Below are positions 51,601 to 57,780 of a stretch of 64,000 nt of DNA, one piece after another; within the stretch, counting starts at the first letter, position 1; every line of letters begins with the position of its first letter. Made by a program: the position numbers and the translations under genes. The stretch spans positions 17,917,137-17,981,136 of the forward strand of contig CM054114.1 in the NCBI GenBank assembly GCA_028673005.1. The letters are read 5' to 3'. This stretch comes from Tanypteryx hageni. Its lineage: Eukaryota > Arthropoda > Insecta > Odonata > Petaluridae. The notes beneath the pieces were generated by a model. That model made no database searches, was not told the DNA's origin, and saw only the letters and a list, made by a program, of their open reading frames with translations.

Positions 51601-54600
51601 TCATAATTGTTCCAAGCTTTAAGAACAATTAAATGCTCCATTAGAAGAGATTCTTTTGTAAATTTCAAGTTATTTATTACAGCTTGTGAAATGTTACTAT
51701 TATTTTGTCAGAATTTAATTTGCATACAGAACATAACTGAAATAGTGAAAGTAACTATTTAGAACTATGATAGATGGCTTACTGAAGATAAATACGGTGT
51801 TTTTAATATTTAATTACATGTTTTGGAATAATAATACTAGCAAATGAATAGGAAATTTAAATAAGTTCAATGATGAATAATTTCATGTTGGTTACAATGG
51901 AAGTCTGAGACAGCAATAAAGTAAAAATATGAACAAATACATTTTATATACATAAAAATATAATCAGCATATTTTACAGCCACCCCACTCATATCAATGG
52001 AACTTACAAGGTGTTAGAACAGCTAATTTTATTTATAAACTCCACAGACAAACATCATTCCTCTCTCAAATCAACAGCCAAGCAGAAAATTACAAAAGAA
52101 TCTCTTGGGAAAGCATTTCTCTTAATTTAGGAAACTTATGTCCTTTTATCTTTGAGACAAGAATGAAAAATATCTTTTTTTTTGGAAAATGCCATTAGCA
52201 TATTATAGGGAGGTGCAGTACCTTCTGGGACTTTTCTAGCACTCGCGGGAGTGACAAATATATGTGGGCTCCCTTTACAAGGGGCCGCAGAAGGCACTGG
52301 AGACTGCTTTGGGCCAGGCGACGCCCTTGAGCTGCTGTTCTCGAGAGGGTATATCGTATCCCCCCTTCGAGGGGACACCTTTCTCCGAGTGGGAGAGGGG
52401 GAAGATGGGCCACGGGCCACTTGGAGGCGGGAGGAATTACGCAGAGGGGACTTGCATGTCTGCGCTAGAGGGGTACGGTAGGAGGGAGGGTGGGTAGGAG
52501 GTGACATCGGCAACACTTGCAGGCTGCGAAGATTCCGAGGCCCGGCTGGACGTGATGCGGCCGGCTGATGGGATGTAGTGACTAGTTCGGGAAGCATTTC
52601 CATCTCAGCTACAGCTAAGTGCTCTAAGTGGAACAGATTGACTGGTGGAGGAAGGAAGGTAAGAGGTAGGTTTGAACAAAAAAATTCATCAAGGTTTTTT
52701 TTAAAAAGAAGGAAAAAACAGCCACAAAAGCATAAATTAAGTCACAAAACACAGAGATTTACAGTAATACACAAATACAAAATATTTTAATTCTATAATA
52801 GCCTATGTAAATGGTGCACTCGTTTGTATGTTAACGTGAAAGTGAACCTCGTCTAACGCATAAAGTATATCATAAATAATGACGGCTACTGAGAGGAATT
52901 TACATATACTTTTATAATGCATGTTCATGTGCTGCTAGGATGCAGAAATAATAATAATAATGTCTATAAAATTATTTTTTATTTAATTACCAGTTTGAGC
53001 TGCAAGAGTGGAAAGCAAACTTTTTCCAGTAGATGTCACATTTGAAGACTTAGAAAAGCTAGAAACTTTTCAAGGGTCAGTATCACTTTTAGCTGCAAAA
53101 CTACAATTAAGCAGTGAGAACAAGCAAATTTGAAGTTTAGAATGGGGGAGGCAGCATTACATAATTCAAAACAATAGCATTGAAAATTGGCTATTGATAT
53201 ATTGTGACCAGTCTAACACTGTTGAAAATTTTAAAAGAAATATTCACCAAAACTGCCTAAAATATTTGTTTTCAACATCAAAGAGCCCTAGGATAAATTA
53301 TGACATAGTTCCATTACAATTATTAGCTATGACCATATATGATATTGCTGCATTCAATTAACATCTACATAACTGGATTAAAATTTAGTTTAATTTCTCC
53401 TTTTTATAGAATTCTATCCAGTTTTAATAACTTACAAGAATTTCAACTTGAGACTGAATTGGTATGAGACAAGTTATGATCAATGGAATGGGTACTTTTC
53501 ATTGCAGATACATTACAGATATACATTTTTATAACATGAGTTTTTTTCTACTCTTGCAGTGCAAATATGTTCTCAGTAACAGTATAATACAGTGAAGTGT
53601 GTTATCAAAATATTATGTAAAATAGTGAGAGAATTGCTATTTAAAACTGAATGAGATAATTTCCAATGTTTACTGCATTGTGAAACATCATATAATTGTG
53701 GCATACAAAAATACGTAGGGGCATAAAATTACCAAATTACAAAAATAACGTCAACTTTTTTATTAAAGTAATCAACTATACAATAATATTTTATCTAATA
53801 TATGCAAATAATTAAAAATACTGATTTATACTTCTAATGTTAAATCTGTGTAACTTGCCTCATAAGTAGAAACCCCATGTGTAAAGGTATTCTGCTGATA
53901 TGTTCATTATGAACACTGAGTGAAAAACATTTAGTAAGCTGAGTATCAAAGTGAAAGCTGCATTTTCTCTATGAATGCTATAAATTATGAGCATCAACTA
54001 TTACAAAGAGTGCAATTCATGCTATGTGCTAGAATTAAATAGACCATGAATGATTACTTAAAAAAAAATATAGAGAGAAATAAAACTCAAAAGTTAACCT
54101 AAGTTTTTTAAGGTAAAACAAATCGGGTAATAAGTGCAGCCAACATTTTTTATCAAAATCATATAATAAAAACTGTGGATATAAAAAATAATTACATACA
54201 CATTGTGCCAGAAACCACAATAATTATAAATTTCTCACCACTAAATCTACATCTAGACATCAAATATAATGGCATGCGAGTCAAAGGATAAAAAAATGAA
54301 CCAAATGAAAAGGAATCACTAGGGTATGGGGAAGGTTAGGGAAATGCTCAACAGCCTGAAACCTTTTGCATCTTATATACACCTCCAACAAAGACAAAAC
54401 CTCTCAAGTATTTCTTCAAAGTTCTATTTTGGCAATAAAAGCAATGTTTGCACTACCTTAAGACCTCTTCACTTGGCACTATGAAAGGACATGCCATCAG
54501 CTGAAAAACATGCACATCTTGCAATTGCAAAACAAAATTGGAGGACAATATTGCTACCCTCTCTACTGTATATGCATCATATTACCAAAACCGAATGCAA

Positions 54601-55241
54601 AAAAGTACCCTTGAATTGCTCCTTGAGTGAGGGGGAATTGCTGATGAGATATTGAATTACAATTTGTACAATAGATAAGAGCCATTATACTCAGAAAATA
54701 CCCAGAAATTGTTTAATGAGAAATTTATTTCTAAATAATTTGAATAAAGGGCAGGAAAACAAATTCTCAACTGTGAACCAACTGTGATTCAAAATTCAAA
54801 TCAGCATGAAGAAACCAATGATATCAGAAACTTGGAAGCACTTGCTGCACTGAAAGAAGCTCCAGAGGAATTGCTGCTTGCATGCATGTAACATGAACAA
54901 GCAAGCAGGCAACAGCCTCGAATGATATATTTTATATATATATATATATATATAGGTAAATATATTCCATTAGGCACTACACTCATCTGATGGGCAAGAA
55001 ATATCTGAGGTAAGAGCATTAGGTTCATAACATTATTCAGCCGATTCGCAATGTTTGTAACAAGACCTACCTAGAAACTCGAGGCGGTCTTTGGCCATCG
55101 AGAGATTGGTGCGCATTTTCTGCTGTAGCCTTTGCGCTCTCTCCCATACTTCCCCCTTTCCTCCCAAGCAGTCGATCGAGATCCCCTTCTCCAATTCAAG
55201 AATGCCCTTCTTGTACAGCTCAATGGCCTGCTCTTTCTGAC
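15484..55241 (-). CDS. spas: Spastin, microtubule-severing AAA ATPase (7 of its coding exons; N terminus missing)
   Basis: Joined in order 55071-55241, 52222-52608, 48858-49063, 47349-47504, 40920-41243, 26960-27365 and 15484-15647 on the minus strand, these exons encode about 604 residues ending in TAA. All junctions are GT-AG and in phase. Domains: MIT (residues 1-57), Pro/Ser-rich linker (58-255), basic microtubule-binding region (256-307), then the AAA core. The core has Walker A GPPGNGKT (363-370), pore-loop KYV (395-397), Walker B IIFIDE (418-423), arginine fingers RR (479-480), and the meiotic-clade C-terminal helices ending '[13 protein letters not shown]'. Spastin hexamers pull tubulin tails through the pore and cut microtubules at synapses, ER and spindle. 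The hydrophobic N-terminal segment and first MIT helix are not in the window. The linker is longer than in human spastin. Confidence 0.96.
15994..16892. mobile_element. TA-flanked TIR element, 899 bp (spastin intron)
   Basis: The left end CCGTATATACTTGTGTATAA matches the reverse complement of the right end CCATATATACTTGTGTATAA in 18 of 20 bases. TA duplications sit on both sides. The interior is AT-rich with no ORF. Related ends occur at 12239 and 45998, so the window has several members of one superfamily, probably Tc1/mariner-pogo. Confidence 0.82.
17331..18210. mobile_element. TA-flanked TIR element with internal GTCAA-type subrepeats, copy 1
   Basis: Ends CTGTATTTACCCGAATCCAA and, on the other strand, CCATATTTGCCCAAATCCAA, flanked by TA. 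Between 17420 and 17570 and again at 17720-17830 lie degenerate repeats built on ATTCATCA..GTCAA and GACAAATT..GTC. Both flanks of 21958-26842 are homologous in inverted order, so they belong to one family. Confidence 0.82.
18981..19054 (-). repeat. tRNA-like repeat, copy 1 (decayed)
   Basis: A 74-nt block homologous to the cores at 32915, 33213 and 50833. Read on the minus strand it keeps the '...GGTAGAATATCTGCCCG' D-arm side and a changed T-arm. Flanking sequence on the right (to about 19150) also matches the leader seen at 33000-33090. Confidence 0.65.
19630..20318. mobile_element. Tigger-like MITE, 689 bp
   Basis: Ends CAGTAAACTCTCGTCCAACG and, reversed, CAGTTGACCCTTGTCCAACG, each flanked by TA. 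'CAGT..ACyCTyGT..AACG' is the classic pogo/Tigger terminal motif. The interior has no transposase. Confidence 0.85.
20321..21134 (+). pseudogene. LINE 3' end with ATCT tail
   Basis: The frame from about 20321 to 20511 encodes '[20 protein letters not shown]' and '[19 protein letters not shown]', the C-terminal block of CR1/R1-type LINE ORF2 proteins. A T-rich 3' UTR follows, ending in AATAAAGACGATT and (ATCT)n at about 21119-21134. The copy is 5'-truncated and starts exactly where the Tigger-like MITE ends. Confidence 0.7.
21461..21534 (+). repeat. tRNA-like repeat, copy 2
   Basis: A 74-nt block from CTGCC to GGCAG with GGCAAGTGGAAGACCAGGG and the T-arm GGGTTCAATTCCTGG. It lies in plus orientation. 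The upstream GTTGATACTAGC (about 21398) is the same leader motif as near 33045 on the opposite strand. Confidence 0.7.
22170..22360 (-). repeat. tRNA-derived SINE
   Basis: On the minus strand the head starts GGCCTCGGTGGTGGCGGGGT, contains CTCGCCTGCC and the B box GGTTCGAATCC at about 22294-22304, and resembles a tRNA-Gly. It continues through a non-tRNA body into a GGAAATAAATAAATAT tail at about 22170-22184. Box-A-like and box-B sequences indicate RNA polymerase III transcription. It lies in the same orientation as spastin. Confidence 0.85.
22442..25640 (-). mobile_element. RTE-clade (BovB-like) non-LTR retrotransposon, probably full length
   Basis: The 3' end is marked by an (ATG)n/(GAT)n simple repeat at about 22442-22466, 30 bases after the ORF stop. 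RTE elements typically end in such short repeats and have very short 3' UTRs. The 5' limit is uncertain; a leader extends beyond the ATG at 25454, perhaps to 25640. It sits in a spastin intron, same strand. Confidence 0.85.
22488..25454 (-). CDS. Endonuclease-reverse transcriptase of an RTE/BovB-like element, intact
   Basis: A single 988-codon ORF. Residues about 40-285 form an APE-type endonuclease: '[20 protein letters not shown]', '[12 protein letters not shown]', '[11 protein letters not shown]', '[20 protein letters not shown]', '[11 protein letters not shown]'. The RT spans about 500-800: '[20 protein letters not shown]', '[14 protein letters not shown]', '[14 protein letters not shown]', '[16 protein letters not shown]', '[12 protein letters not shown]' (the YADD catalytic box). 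The C terminus has '[10 protein letters not shown]' and '[13 protein letters not shown]' blocks typical of the clade. Family enzymes nick target DNA and copy their own RNA there. With no stop or frameshift over 3 kb, it is likely recent and possibly active. Confidence 0.95.
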   Translation of the reverse strand: MDLSGVKYSGGKIVPQSDLWVGTTLGDAQRKFNINRKASGEKLRIGTWNVRTMNSGGKLENIKREMRRNNVGIVGLSEVRWEGEGEINSDEFKIIYSGGEKKERGVGIIMRKEIAERISKVVTFNDRLIAVKLQMEPVEMLIIQVYMPTTNAGDDEVDEIYEQIMEILEEEGKGRITTIVMGDWNSVVGEGQEDNIVGKYGLGKRNERGDKLVEFCHRNRLIVTNTWFKHHQRRLYTWRSPGDQRRYQIDYILVNERFRNSIKNVKTLPGADIDSDHNLLVANIQCRLKSVKRNVRVNKKWNLEELLKNKEAIMTELEERLGERDEENRKNVDEEWRYIHSNIKDVMEKKVGKITGERNKKPWITAAMLQKMEERRKWKNINTEEGQRKYKELNNALRRETDKAREQWINEKCEEIVECERICRTDLMYSKARELFKKKARKIGRKGIMNKSGKIVSEPDNVKNVWKEYIEVLYDKEGKPRNIELNEEEDVEEDQLGPSILESEVKRAIDDMKRRKAVGSDDIPVDVLKVLGSKAVKQLTKFFNQVYDTGVWPEDFLDVVMVPLEKKNNAKCCKDYRTISLISHTAKVLTRIITKRIECKIEKELQDNQFGFRRGRGTRDAIGCMRMMIERALEVNKDMYFCFVDWEKAFDRVKWDKMLGILNKIGIDWKDKRLLKNLYFDQKIRVRVEGEETESTSIGRGVRQGCPISPAIFNMYAETITEEVLMEEKGFKIGGESITTIKYADDQGLIAEGEKELQRMTDRLVEVGQQYGMKINTEKTKVMVVSKEHKELNIMVNGQKLEQVSSFKYLGSILAQDGSSTQDIRNRIAMAKAAFNEKKELLTSKKINLETRKKLAKCYIWSIALYGAETWTIRRKEEKYLESFEMWVWRRMMKVKWTERKRNEEVLEMVGEDRMLIKTIRKRKANWIGHILRRQCLQRTILEGKISGKRGRGRKRIGILDNIKQGYTTYRGIKEASREREKWRQRFS
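26960..27365 (-). CDS. spas: Spastin exon: AAA domain, Walker B and arginine fingers
   Basis: Acceptor AAACCACAG, donor CGAG|GTGATT (phase 1), 406 nt. It encodes '[20 protein letters not shown]', '[20 protein letters not shown]' and '[20 protein letters not shown]'. The loop '[18 protein letters not shown]' is longer than in most spastins. The residue after 'RRF' is Pro where vertebrate and fly proteins have Ile or Thr, as far as I recall. Confidence 0.97.
27366..30890. other. Spastin intron, no gene; tandem hairpin repeats at 29250-29490
   Basis: AT-rich intron DNA with no supported ORF. Two copies of a roughly 97-bp unit lie at about 29313-29395 and 29410-29495. Each has an inverted pair around AACTTGAA/TTCAAGTT. 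The first ends in TTATAGAAGTTCCACTG-TA, which looks like a Tigger-type terminus. Confidence 0.5.
30894..32509 (+). pseudogene. piggyBac-like transposase, frameshifted and C-truncated (copy A)
   Basis: An acidic N-terminal segment (about 31138-31270, '[20 protein letters not shown]') is followed in other frames by the DDE_Tnp_1_7 core (31195-31818 and 31826-32509). Catalytic Asp candidates are all present: '[14 protein letters not shown]', '[17 protein letters not shown]' and '[14 protein letters not shown]'. At least two frame changes split it, and the C-terminal part with the Cys-rich zinc finger is absent after 32509. piggyBac enzymes move DNA between TTAA sites. Nearest family by motif is PGBD4-like. 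It lies opposite to spastin in an intron. Confidence 0.85.
32900..33005 (-). repeat. tRNA-like foldback unit, copy 3
   Basis: The 74-nt tRNA-like core (32915-32988) reads on the minus strand CTGCTAAGGTAGTTCAGTGG and later the T-arm GGGTTCGATTCCCGG, ending CATAGCAG. GAAACAGAAAAAATT outside the acceptor pairs with AATCTTTCCTGTTTC on the other side. The acceptor stem is thus extended to about 24 bp. A 95-bp leader follows to about 33090. Confidence 0.85.
33198..33303 (-). repeat. tRNA-like foldback unit, copy 4 (tandem with copy 3)
   Basis: The second unit lies 298 bp from the first in the same orientation, over 90 percent identical by eye, with core 33213-33286 and the same flanking GAAACAG arms. 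After it, GGGTGTTCGCTAGCCC and CAACTAAGAAAAACACCC repeat, reversed, the leader segment found beside copy 3. Confidence 0.85.
33340..34505. other. Spastin intron, no gene; end of a Tigger-like element near 34505
   Basis: AT-rich. Just left of 34510 the sequence AAACGGAGGTTCACTATA reads, reversed, like a Tigger terminus (TATAGTGAACCTCCGTTT). I did not find the partner end. Confidence 0.35.
34511..38465. mobile_element. TA-flanked TIR element, 3.95 kb, hosting a piggyBac relic
   Basis: Ends CAGTAAAACCCCTTATTTAC and, reversed, CAGTAAAACCCTGTATTTAC match in 18 of 20 bases and are flanked by TA. That is a Tigger/pogo-type terminus. The interior includes a decayed piggyBac-like gene on the minus strand (about 35283-36897), probably a later insertion. 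No pogo transposase remains. Confidence 0.75.
35283..36897 (-). pseudogene. piggyBac-like transposase, heavily decayed (copy B)
   Basis: On the minus strand, an acidic start '[20 protein letters not shown]' (36897 down) leads to '[13 protein letters not shown]' and '[15 protein letters not shown]', then '[14 protein letters not shown]' with a catalytic Asp at about 35990. The end is a Cys-containing tail '[20 protein letters not shown]' (about 35400). This is the order of PGBD-type transposases, broken by stops and frame changes. It is a different lineage from copy A. GGTCCGCATGCGGACC at about 37280 may be a terminal or subterminal palindrome of the element. Confidence 0.75.
38985..39332 (-). 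repeat. Dispersed repeat, copy 2 (partner at 8095-8400)
   Basis: The reverse complement matches 8095-8400 over its whole length, including the '[17 protein letters not shown]' frame. This copy keeps 80 open codons (39244-39002) where the other is broken. It lies in a spastin intron and abuts a piggyBac-type MITE. Confidence 0.6.
39337..40242. mobile_element. piggyBac-type MITE, 906 bp, TTAA target duplication
   Basis: TTAA stands at both outer borders (39333-39336 and 40243-40246). The left end CCCTCGAGCAGG and reversed right end CTCTCCAGCGGA are imperfect inverted repeats. The inner blocks AAATCTGCTACCA and AAATTTGCTACCA then match well. No ORF. TTAA duplication is the hallmark of piggyBac transposition. 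Confidence 0.78.
40920..41243 (-). CDS. spas: Spastin exon: AAA domain, Walker A
   Basis: Acceptor TTTATGTAG, donor CAG|GTATGA, phase 0 at both ends, 108 codons. It encodes '[20 protein letters not shown]', then GPPGNGKT (ATP-binding P-loop) and '[20 protein letters not shown]', which holds pore loop 1. Sequence identity to known spastins is very high here. Confidence 0.97.
42180..44838 (+). mobile_element. hAT DNA transposon, degraded, 2.66 kb
   Basis: Terminal repeats TAGGGTTGCCAGAT occur at both ends in inverted order. They are flanked by GTTAGGAC (42172-42179) and GTTAGGGC (44839-44846), an 8-bp target duplication with one mismatch. The interior keeps pieces of a hAT transposase on the plus strand: '[11 protein letters not shown]' (about 42784), '[20 protein letters not shown]' (about 43027), a 94-codon frame (44087-44371), and the hAT dimerisation motif '[20 protein letters not shown]' (about 44420). 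Stops are many. It sits in a spastin intron. Confidence 0.85.
43165..43395 (+). repeat. Dispersed repeat with GTGTCTGTCTGTCC motif, copy 1
   Basis: Inserted inside the hAT relic. It shares with the reverse complement of 57540-57780 the blocks AAATAGGCTTA, TGTGTCTGTCTG, CCGATTTTCATGAAAC, GAGGATAGTTT and TTCGATTCCAGGAACTATC. The last block resembles an RNA polymerase III B box, so the family may be SINE-like. Confidence 0.65.
45998..47016. mobile_element. TIR element, 1.02 kb (spastin intron)
   Basis: The left end CCGTAAATACCCACGTATAA and reversed right end CCGTAAATACCCGCTTATAA match in 18 of 20 bases. GTTATACGAGGGT repeats near both ends. TA flanks the left; the right flank has changed to CA. 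Related to the elements at 15994 and 12239. Confidence 0.8.
47349..47504 (-). CDS. spas: Spastin exon: microtubule-binding region
   Basis: Acceptor TTCTTAG, donor CAG|GTAAAG, phase 0 at both ends, 52 codons. It encodes '[17 protein letters not shown]' to '[10 protein letters not shown]'. The final 'GVDxKLAQ' precedes the AAA domain in spastins, where it helps contact the microtubule lattice. Confidence 0.92.
48053..48640. repeat. Foldback repeat
   Basis: The block around GCATAACTGGGGCG and GGTAAACAAGG at 48069-48140 recurs in reverse complement at 48540-48620, and the match extends outward through AAAAATTTTG. The arms are about 80-90 bp and the spacer about 400 bp. Not assigned to a superfamily. 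Confidence 0.6.
48858..49063 (-). CDS. spas: Spastin exon: linker
   Basis: Acceptor TTAAAG before 49063 (phase 1), donor TCT|GTAAGT at 48858 (phase 0). It encodes '[20 protein letters not shown]' to '[11 protein letters not shown]'. This basic, Ser/Gly-rich segment lies before the microtubule-binding region. The reading frame joins both neighbours exactly. Confidence 0.88.
49515..50076. mobile_element. hAT-type MITE carrying an LTR fragment
   Basis: Ends CAGTGGTTCTCAATC and, reversed, CATTGGTTCTCAACC. CAGTGGTTCTCAA is the well-known terminus of Charlie-like hAT elements. The possible 8-bp flanks TCTCAATT and TCTTAGAT match only in part. An LTR with primer site lies inside. Confidence 0.55.
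49801..50019 (-). mobile_element. LTR with tRNA-Leu primer-binding site
   Basis: ATCCCACTTCTGACACCA (49801-49818) equals the 3' end of a eukaryotic tRNA-Leu, as I recall it, so the minus strand is a primer-binding site. Immediately beside it an LTR begins (TGTAAAA at 49819, read TTTTACA on the minus strand). The roughly 200-bp LTR has TATATAAG (about 49926-49933) and AATAAA (about 49870-49875) in the right order on the minus strand. No coding region remains. Sequence left of the primer site is an inverted partial copy of the LTR start. Confidence 0.7.
50802..51030. repeat. Near-perfect hairpin of two head-to-head tRNA-like units (copies 5 and 6)
   Basis: Arms 50802-50899 and 50932-51030 are reverse complements with only a few mismatches; the loop is 32 nt. 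The minus-strand core is 50833-50906 and the plus-strand core about 50932-50999. Each has GGCAAGTGGAAGACCCGGGT and a T-arm GGGTTCAATTCCCGG. GAAACGAGAAAAAA flanks the acceptor stem, as GAAACAG does at 32900. Confidence 0.92.
51031..52221. other. Spastin intron, nothing recognised
   Basis: AT-rich with no element ends or ORF. Confidence 0.4.
52222..52608 (-). CDS. spas: Spastin exon: Pro/Ser-rich linker
   Basis: The frame '[20 protein letters not shown]' to '[10 protein letters not shown]' ends at GAAG|GTACTG in phase 1 and joins the next exon as E-A-SGRRIAF. The acceptor is uncertain: 52608 (after CTGTAG) gives '[11 protein letters not shown]', while 52641 (after a pyrimidine tract and CACCAG) adds 11 in-frame codons; both fit phase. 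The sequence is low-complexity, rich in P, S and R, and more GC-rich than its surroundings. Such disordered linkers vary widely between insects. Confidence 0.82.
52642..55070. other. Spastin intron, nothing recognised
   Basis: AT-rich and free of recognisable elements apart from a short (TA)n run at about 54928-54953. Confidence 0.4.
55071..55241 (-). CDS. spas: Spastin exon: MIT domain
   Basis: Begins after TTCACAG (phase 1) and ends CTAG|GTAGGT (phase 1). It encodes '(G)[20 protein letters not shown]' and '[20 protein letters not shown]', the second and third helices of the MIT domain. That domain binds ESCRT-III tails and targets spastin to midbody and endosomes. The preceding exon, with the first MIT helix and membrane hairpin, was searched for to 64000 on the minus strand and not found. 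Confidence 0.93.
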   Translation of the reverse strand, partial: VRKSRPLSCTRRAFLNWRRGSRSTAWEERGKYGRERKGYSRKCAPISRWPKTASSF

Positions 55242-55939
55242 CTGTGAATCAAAATAGAAAATGAAATATTATTAAAGTGAAAGAAAAAAGGTTTGAGGGA
55301 AATTTTTTTGATGATTTCACGAGAACAAAAACCAATCGAACAAATATTTGAACAACATTTTAAAAAATAGACACTTACTGCTACTCTAATTAACAATTAA
55401 GGACTACTCAGTTCAGATGTAAAACAAACAAATTAACAATATTTCCTTGATTCTCCGCCAATAAATTTATTTACTTAAGCATTAAAATAACATAAATTTG
55501 TTTTCCTTAGAAATTTATCGATTTAAAGCATTAATTTTGAAAATTTATCATTAATATCGTTAACAAACAAAGGAAAACAACTGAAAAGTGTCAATCCAAA
55601 TGTTTTGGGTATTATTAAAATTGCTATGCGTACTTAAAGTTATTCGTTCTTATAAACTCAAAATTCGTTTTCCAAAAATACGTCTTGAATGTAAGCATCC
55701 AAAACATACATTTCACAATGCTTTTCATATTGAGAGGTTTGCCCACAATGAAAGAGTTTTTTCTCTCAAAAAAAGCGGATTTGCTTAATAAGGTAGATAA
55801 TCATTCTCATTTTATTCTTGGAGAAGTAACTACAGAATAAACAAAACACTAATAAGATGGAGAAGTATACTCCATAAATGGAATACATAGAGATTTCAAA
55901 GGCGTTCTTTATGGGAAATACGTATGGAACGGTATCGAA

Positions 55940-56345
55940 AGATTAGGTGATTCTCGATTTTTTATTTCCGAAATTATACGACGTAATTATGTGGTCCCGC
56001 GGAGATTTTTGTGGCAAATGTTGTTTTCTATTCGAATATATTTTTAAATCTATACCTCAGAGATCATATAATAGCTTGGGAGGGAAAAATATGGATTTTT
56101 AATTGTTGTTTATCGATAGAACCATCTTACCGATCGATATAAACAAAATTTGTGACGGTATACTTGGGATTTTCTCAAATTTTTATCTCCGTAACTATAA
56201 ATCGTAATTATGTGGTCTTGCGGATTTTTTGTGGTAAATGCTGTCCTCTATCCGTATAATTTTTTAAATCTATACCTTATAGAACATATACGAGCATGGG
56301 AGAGAAAATGTAGATTTTTAATTGTTGCTTGACAGATGACATTTA
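55940..56345. repeat. Tandem duplication of a ~225-bp unit
   Basis: Two adjacent copies share ATTATGTGGTC, TTTTTAAATCTATACC, CATATA..AGC-TGGGAG and GATTTTTAATTGTTG. They differ by about 15-20 percent, so the duplication is old. A downstream block with CAGGAGATCGAACTTACGAC and GACGGACGAGACG looks like the end of a dispersed repeat. Confidence 0.6.
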
Positions 56346-57539
56346 ACGAGATACGAGTATAAGTTTATTAAAGTATTTATGTAAAGCGGAAGTTCTAATT
56401 GAACGGATGTAGCTCAAAATCACAATTGGGCGATACATTTTAATAAGGATCACTCGTACTTAATTAAAATTTACCCAGTGGTTCAGGAGATCGAACTTAC
56501 GACAGAAGGACGGACGAGACGTGACCATAAGGCGTCCCGCTACTAGCCCTTCGCTGGTAAAGACCGCCTAATATGGAAAACGATTAAACCGTTTTGCTGG
56601 TGTCGAAGGTGCGGATCCACCGACGACTTTAATGTTGCTGCGAATTTCTGTATCCTCGGAAACTGCACCAAACCGAGGCATTTCTTTCTCGAAAAGTCGC
56701 AGCGAAACGCTTTCTAAAAAAATCTCTTCGCTTTAACATAAATTCCGGCAATCTGAGAGAAAAGGAGGGCGCTATTATTCTTTACAGTCACTTCCCCCTC
56801 CCCCGGTCAAAAGAAAAATAAAACAGGCGACTCCGCAACAGCTTCCAGATAAACAATAACGGTTCGAATTCGAGTAGGAGTACGAGTGAAAAATTCATGA
56901 CAGCATTTGATGTAGCGTTGCCACCTGGCAAGTAGCCAACCTGCAACGAGAGTGTGTAAATAAATAAATAAATAAAACTTTCACTGCGGGTACACGCGGG
57001 TAGGGTCGGGTAAACTGCGGGTATGCAGGCCTCTATAACGCATTCCACACTTAGTTGACAGTATGGTGTCTCTGGGCTATCGCTATCTCTCTCTTTTCCA
57101 TTGCTTTTCCCTATCGCTCTCTCCTTCTCTAATCTCGCTGTTGCCAAATCTGTTGCGATTTTGGTGATATTGTCGTTCAAGTAAAATTATGACGCTCAAT
57201 CGTAGTAAATTTTACACTGAACCTGATTATGTATATCTTAATTTTATAAAAATTCGAGAAAGTTATTAAAAATAAGAAAAACTAAAAATGTAAACGGTAA
57301 GTTTTTTATGCATCTTTAAACATACAACGTCATATCTCGGCTTATACTGATCCAATAAGGTCAATTTCTTTTGGCATGCCTCTTGAAGGATTGTTTATCA
57401 CGTTTATATAAATGATAAATATTTAATAATTATCAAACGTCTTTTAAAAAATTAATAACATTGTTATAACTCCAAAATCATGTCTTGGGACATGAATAAG
57501 TCGGCAAGATATTTTAATGTGTAACAGAAAATTACCCGC

Positions 57540-57780
57540 ACGATGGATTTCAGATTTTCTATGTAAATCAAATGGGAAGGATAGTTCCTGGAATCGAACC
57601 CATCACTTCAATCATCGCAACAAAAACTATCCTCGGGAGCTCGGCCTATGTAGCTAGAGATTCCCACCAAGTTTCATGAAAATCGGTCAATTGGTGCAAA
57701 AGTTAATAAGGAGGGACGGGCAGACAGACACAACGACAAAACTATAAGCCTATTTCCATTCTGGAAAGTAGGCTAAAAAT
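57540..57780 (-). repeat. Dispersed repeat with GTGTCTGTCTGTCC motif, copy 2
   Basis: Inverted homologue of 43165-43395, see there. This copy keeps GGATAGTTCCTGGAATCGAA. Confidence 0.65.

Noticed and set aside
56788..57180. 130-codon minus ORF as a host gene
   Set aside because: Contains a low-complexity AATA-derived stretch and no recognisable motif; one strand only by chance.
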